Under the pieces are notes generated by a model. The model was not told the DNA's origin. It worked only from the letters and a program-made list of their open reading frames with translations, and ran no database searches. Below are positions 5,584-6,716 of a stretch of DNA of 6,716 nucleotides, piece after piece (the first letter of the stretch is position 1; each line of letters opens with the position of its first letter). The position numbers and the translations under genes are program-made. The stretch spans positions 1 to 6,716 of the forward strand of contig JAQGPD010000216.1 of the NCBI GenBank assembly GCA_028293305.1, given 5' to 3'. The DNA is from Verrucomicrobiales bacterium (lineage in GTDB: Bacteria > Verrucomicrobiota > Verrucomicrobiia > Verrucomicrobiales > V1-33).

Positions 5584-6716
5584 AATCCGCTTCCCCCGTC
5601 CTACTTCCCGGCCGCACGCTCGGCATCCTCGGCGGCGGCCAGCTCGGCCGCATGACCGCCCGCGAGGCCAAACGCGCGGGCTACCGCGTCGCCATTTACA
5701 CAAACGAACCCCACGGCAGCCCCGCCGGCCAGCTGGCCGATCTGGAGGTGAACGCCGCCTATTTCGACGACGAGGCCCGCGAGCAATTCATCCGCGAGGT
5801 CGATGTCATCACCATGGAATTTGAAAATCTGCCCGGCGACCTATTGGGATTTTTCGAATCCCACAAGCCGGTGCGCCCTGGCCGCCGCGCCCTGGAAACT
5901 TGTCAGAACCGCGAGCGCGAAAAGTGTTTCCTAAAAGACATCGGCGTTCCCCACGCGCCGTTCCGCGTGGTGAAAAACGCGGAGCAACTTGCGGCCGCCA
6001 TCGCGGAGCTGGGCACCCCCTGCGTGTTGAAAACCGCCGACTTTGGTTATGACGGGAAGGGCCAGCAAAAGCTCACCGGCGGCGAGGATGCCGAAACCGT
6101 TTGGAAAAATCTGGCCGCCCCGCGTGGCGTTTTGGAAAAGTGGGTGACCTTTGAAAAGGAAATCAGCGTGGTCGGCGCCCGCGCGCTGGACGGCACCTTC
6201 GCCGCCTTTCCGCCCTGCGAAAACGAGCATCGGAATCACATCCTGGACGTCACCATCGCCCCCGCCCGCATCGCCCCGGAAACCGCCGCCGAAGCCATTT
6301 CCCTGACTGAAAAAATCGCCGCCGCGCTCGAATACACCGGCACCCTGGCCGTCGAGTTTTTCCTGGCAGGGGATGGAAAGCTAACGGTTAATGAAATAGC
6401 GCCGCGCCCTCACAATTCCGGCCACCACACCATCGACGCCTGCTGCACGAACCAATTCGAGCAACAGCTCCGCGCCGTCGCCGGACTGCCCCTGGCCGAT
6501 CCCCGCCAACACACGCCCGCCGTCATGGTGAATCTGCTGGGCGACCTCTGGCCCGCGCCGGATCAGGCCCCGGACTGGACCGCCATCCTCAGCCACCCGC
6601 GCGCGCGGCTGCATTTGTATGGAAAACGCCGCGCCGTGCCCGGGCGGAAAATGGGGCACTTCACCGTGCTGGCGGAAACGGTGGAGCAGGCCCTGGAGGA
6701 AGCGCGGCAGCTGCAA
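5580..6716 (+). CDS. purK: N5-carboxyaminoimidazole ribonucleotide synthase, PurK (3' partial)
   Basis: This ATP-grasp enzyme carboxylates AIR with bicarbonate and ATP to give N5-CAIR, which PurE then rearranges. ATG 5580 shares bases with the purE stop TGA at 5581, a classic coupled overlap, and there is no clear Shine-Dalgarno. The frame stays open for 379 codons to the window edge without a stop. E. coli PurK has 355 aa, and some homologues reach about 380, so little should be missing. Motifs in order: nucleotide-fold glycine loop GILGGGQLGRM (15-25), TMEFENLP (78-85), the ATP-grasp flexible loop GYDGKGQ (156-162), EKEISVVGAR, FPPCENEHRNHILD, and the metal/AIR-site signature NEIAPRPHNSGHH (271-283) followed by NQFEQQLRAVAGLPL. 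The C-terminal small domain (MVNLLGDLW, LYGKRRAVPGRKMGHFT) is present. No frameshift or missing catalytic element is visible. Confidence 0.97.
   Translation, partial: MKSASPVLLPGRTLGILGGGQLGRMTAREAKRAGYRVAIYTNEPHGSPAGQLADLEVNAAYFDDEAREQFIREVDVITMEFENLPGDLLGFFESHKPVRPGRRALETCQNREREKCFLKDIGVPHAPFRVVKNAEQLAAAIAELGTPCVLKTADFGYDGKGQQKLTGGEDAETVWKNLAAPRGVLEKWVTFEKEISVVGARALDGTFAAFPPCENEHRNHILDVTIAPARIAPETAAEAISLTEKIAAALEYTGTLAVEFFLAGDGKLTVNEIAPRPHNSGHHTIDACCTNQFEQQLRAVAGLPLADPRQHTPAVMVNLLGDLWPAPDQAPDWTAILSHPRARLHLYGKRRAVPGRKMGHFTVLAETVEQALEEARQLQ

Noticed and set aside
6381..6716. Minus-strand 111-codon open frame at the window end
   Set aside because: It is antisense to the conserved NEIAPRPHNSGH region and C-terminal domain of purK, with no recognisable features of its own.

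Overview
The window is a GC-rich bacterial chromosomal segment with every recognised gene on the + strand. It holds two transcription units. The first is an AcrAB/MexAB-type RND multidrug efflux pair: a periplasmic adaptor lipoprotein, cut off at its 5' end by the window edge, and a complete inner-membrane permease. The second is purE-purK, the two-enzyme bacterial route that carboxylates aminoimidazole ribonucleotide in de novo purine synthesis; purK runs off the 3' edge. The organism is Gram-negative (diderm), because the pump needs a periplasm and an outer membrane. High GC, the lack of a Shine-Dalgarno sequence before the permease and the style of the PurK sequence would fit a Verrucomicrobiota-like or similar environmental lineage, but that placement is a low-confidence inference.

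Layout: 2-1201 is the adaptor, read from the first in-frame codon to its stop, with the lipoprotein signal peptide visible. A 66-bp spacer follows, mostly filled by six 8-bp tandem units and a pyrimidine-only tract up to the permease ATG. 1268-4468 is the permease, with its proton-relay residues intact but several drug-pocket aromatics replaced. 4469-4992 is a 524-bp stretch without a supported gene. It holds a 9-bp direct repeat bracketing a perfect TATAAT, a 112-bp nested inverted repeat, an extended -10 promoter candidate and a G/C-rich leader stem. 4993-5583 is purE, and 5580-6716 is purK, overlapping it by ATGA.

The adaptor and permease would assemble with an outer-membrane TolC-like channel, which is not in the window, to export amphiphilic compounds using the proton gradient. 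PurK makes N5-CAIR from AIR, bicarbonate and ATP, and PurE rearranges it to CAIR; the ATGA overlap suggests translational coupling. I found no transposase, tRNA, rRNA or CRISPR array. The coding content belongs to well-known families. The less ordinary signals are the nested palindrome, the tandem repeat before the permease start, the direct repeat around TATAAT, the altered pump pocket, and a PurE N-terminal extension containing two 7-base homopolymers.
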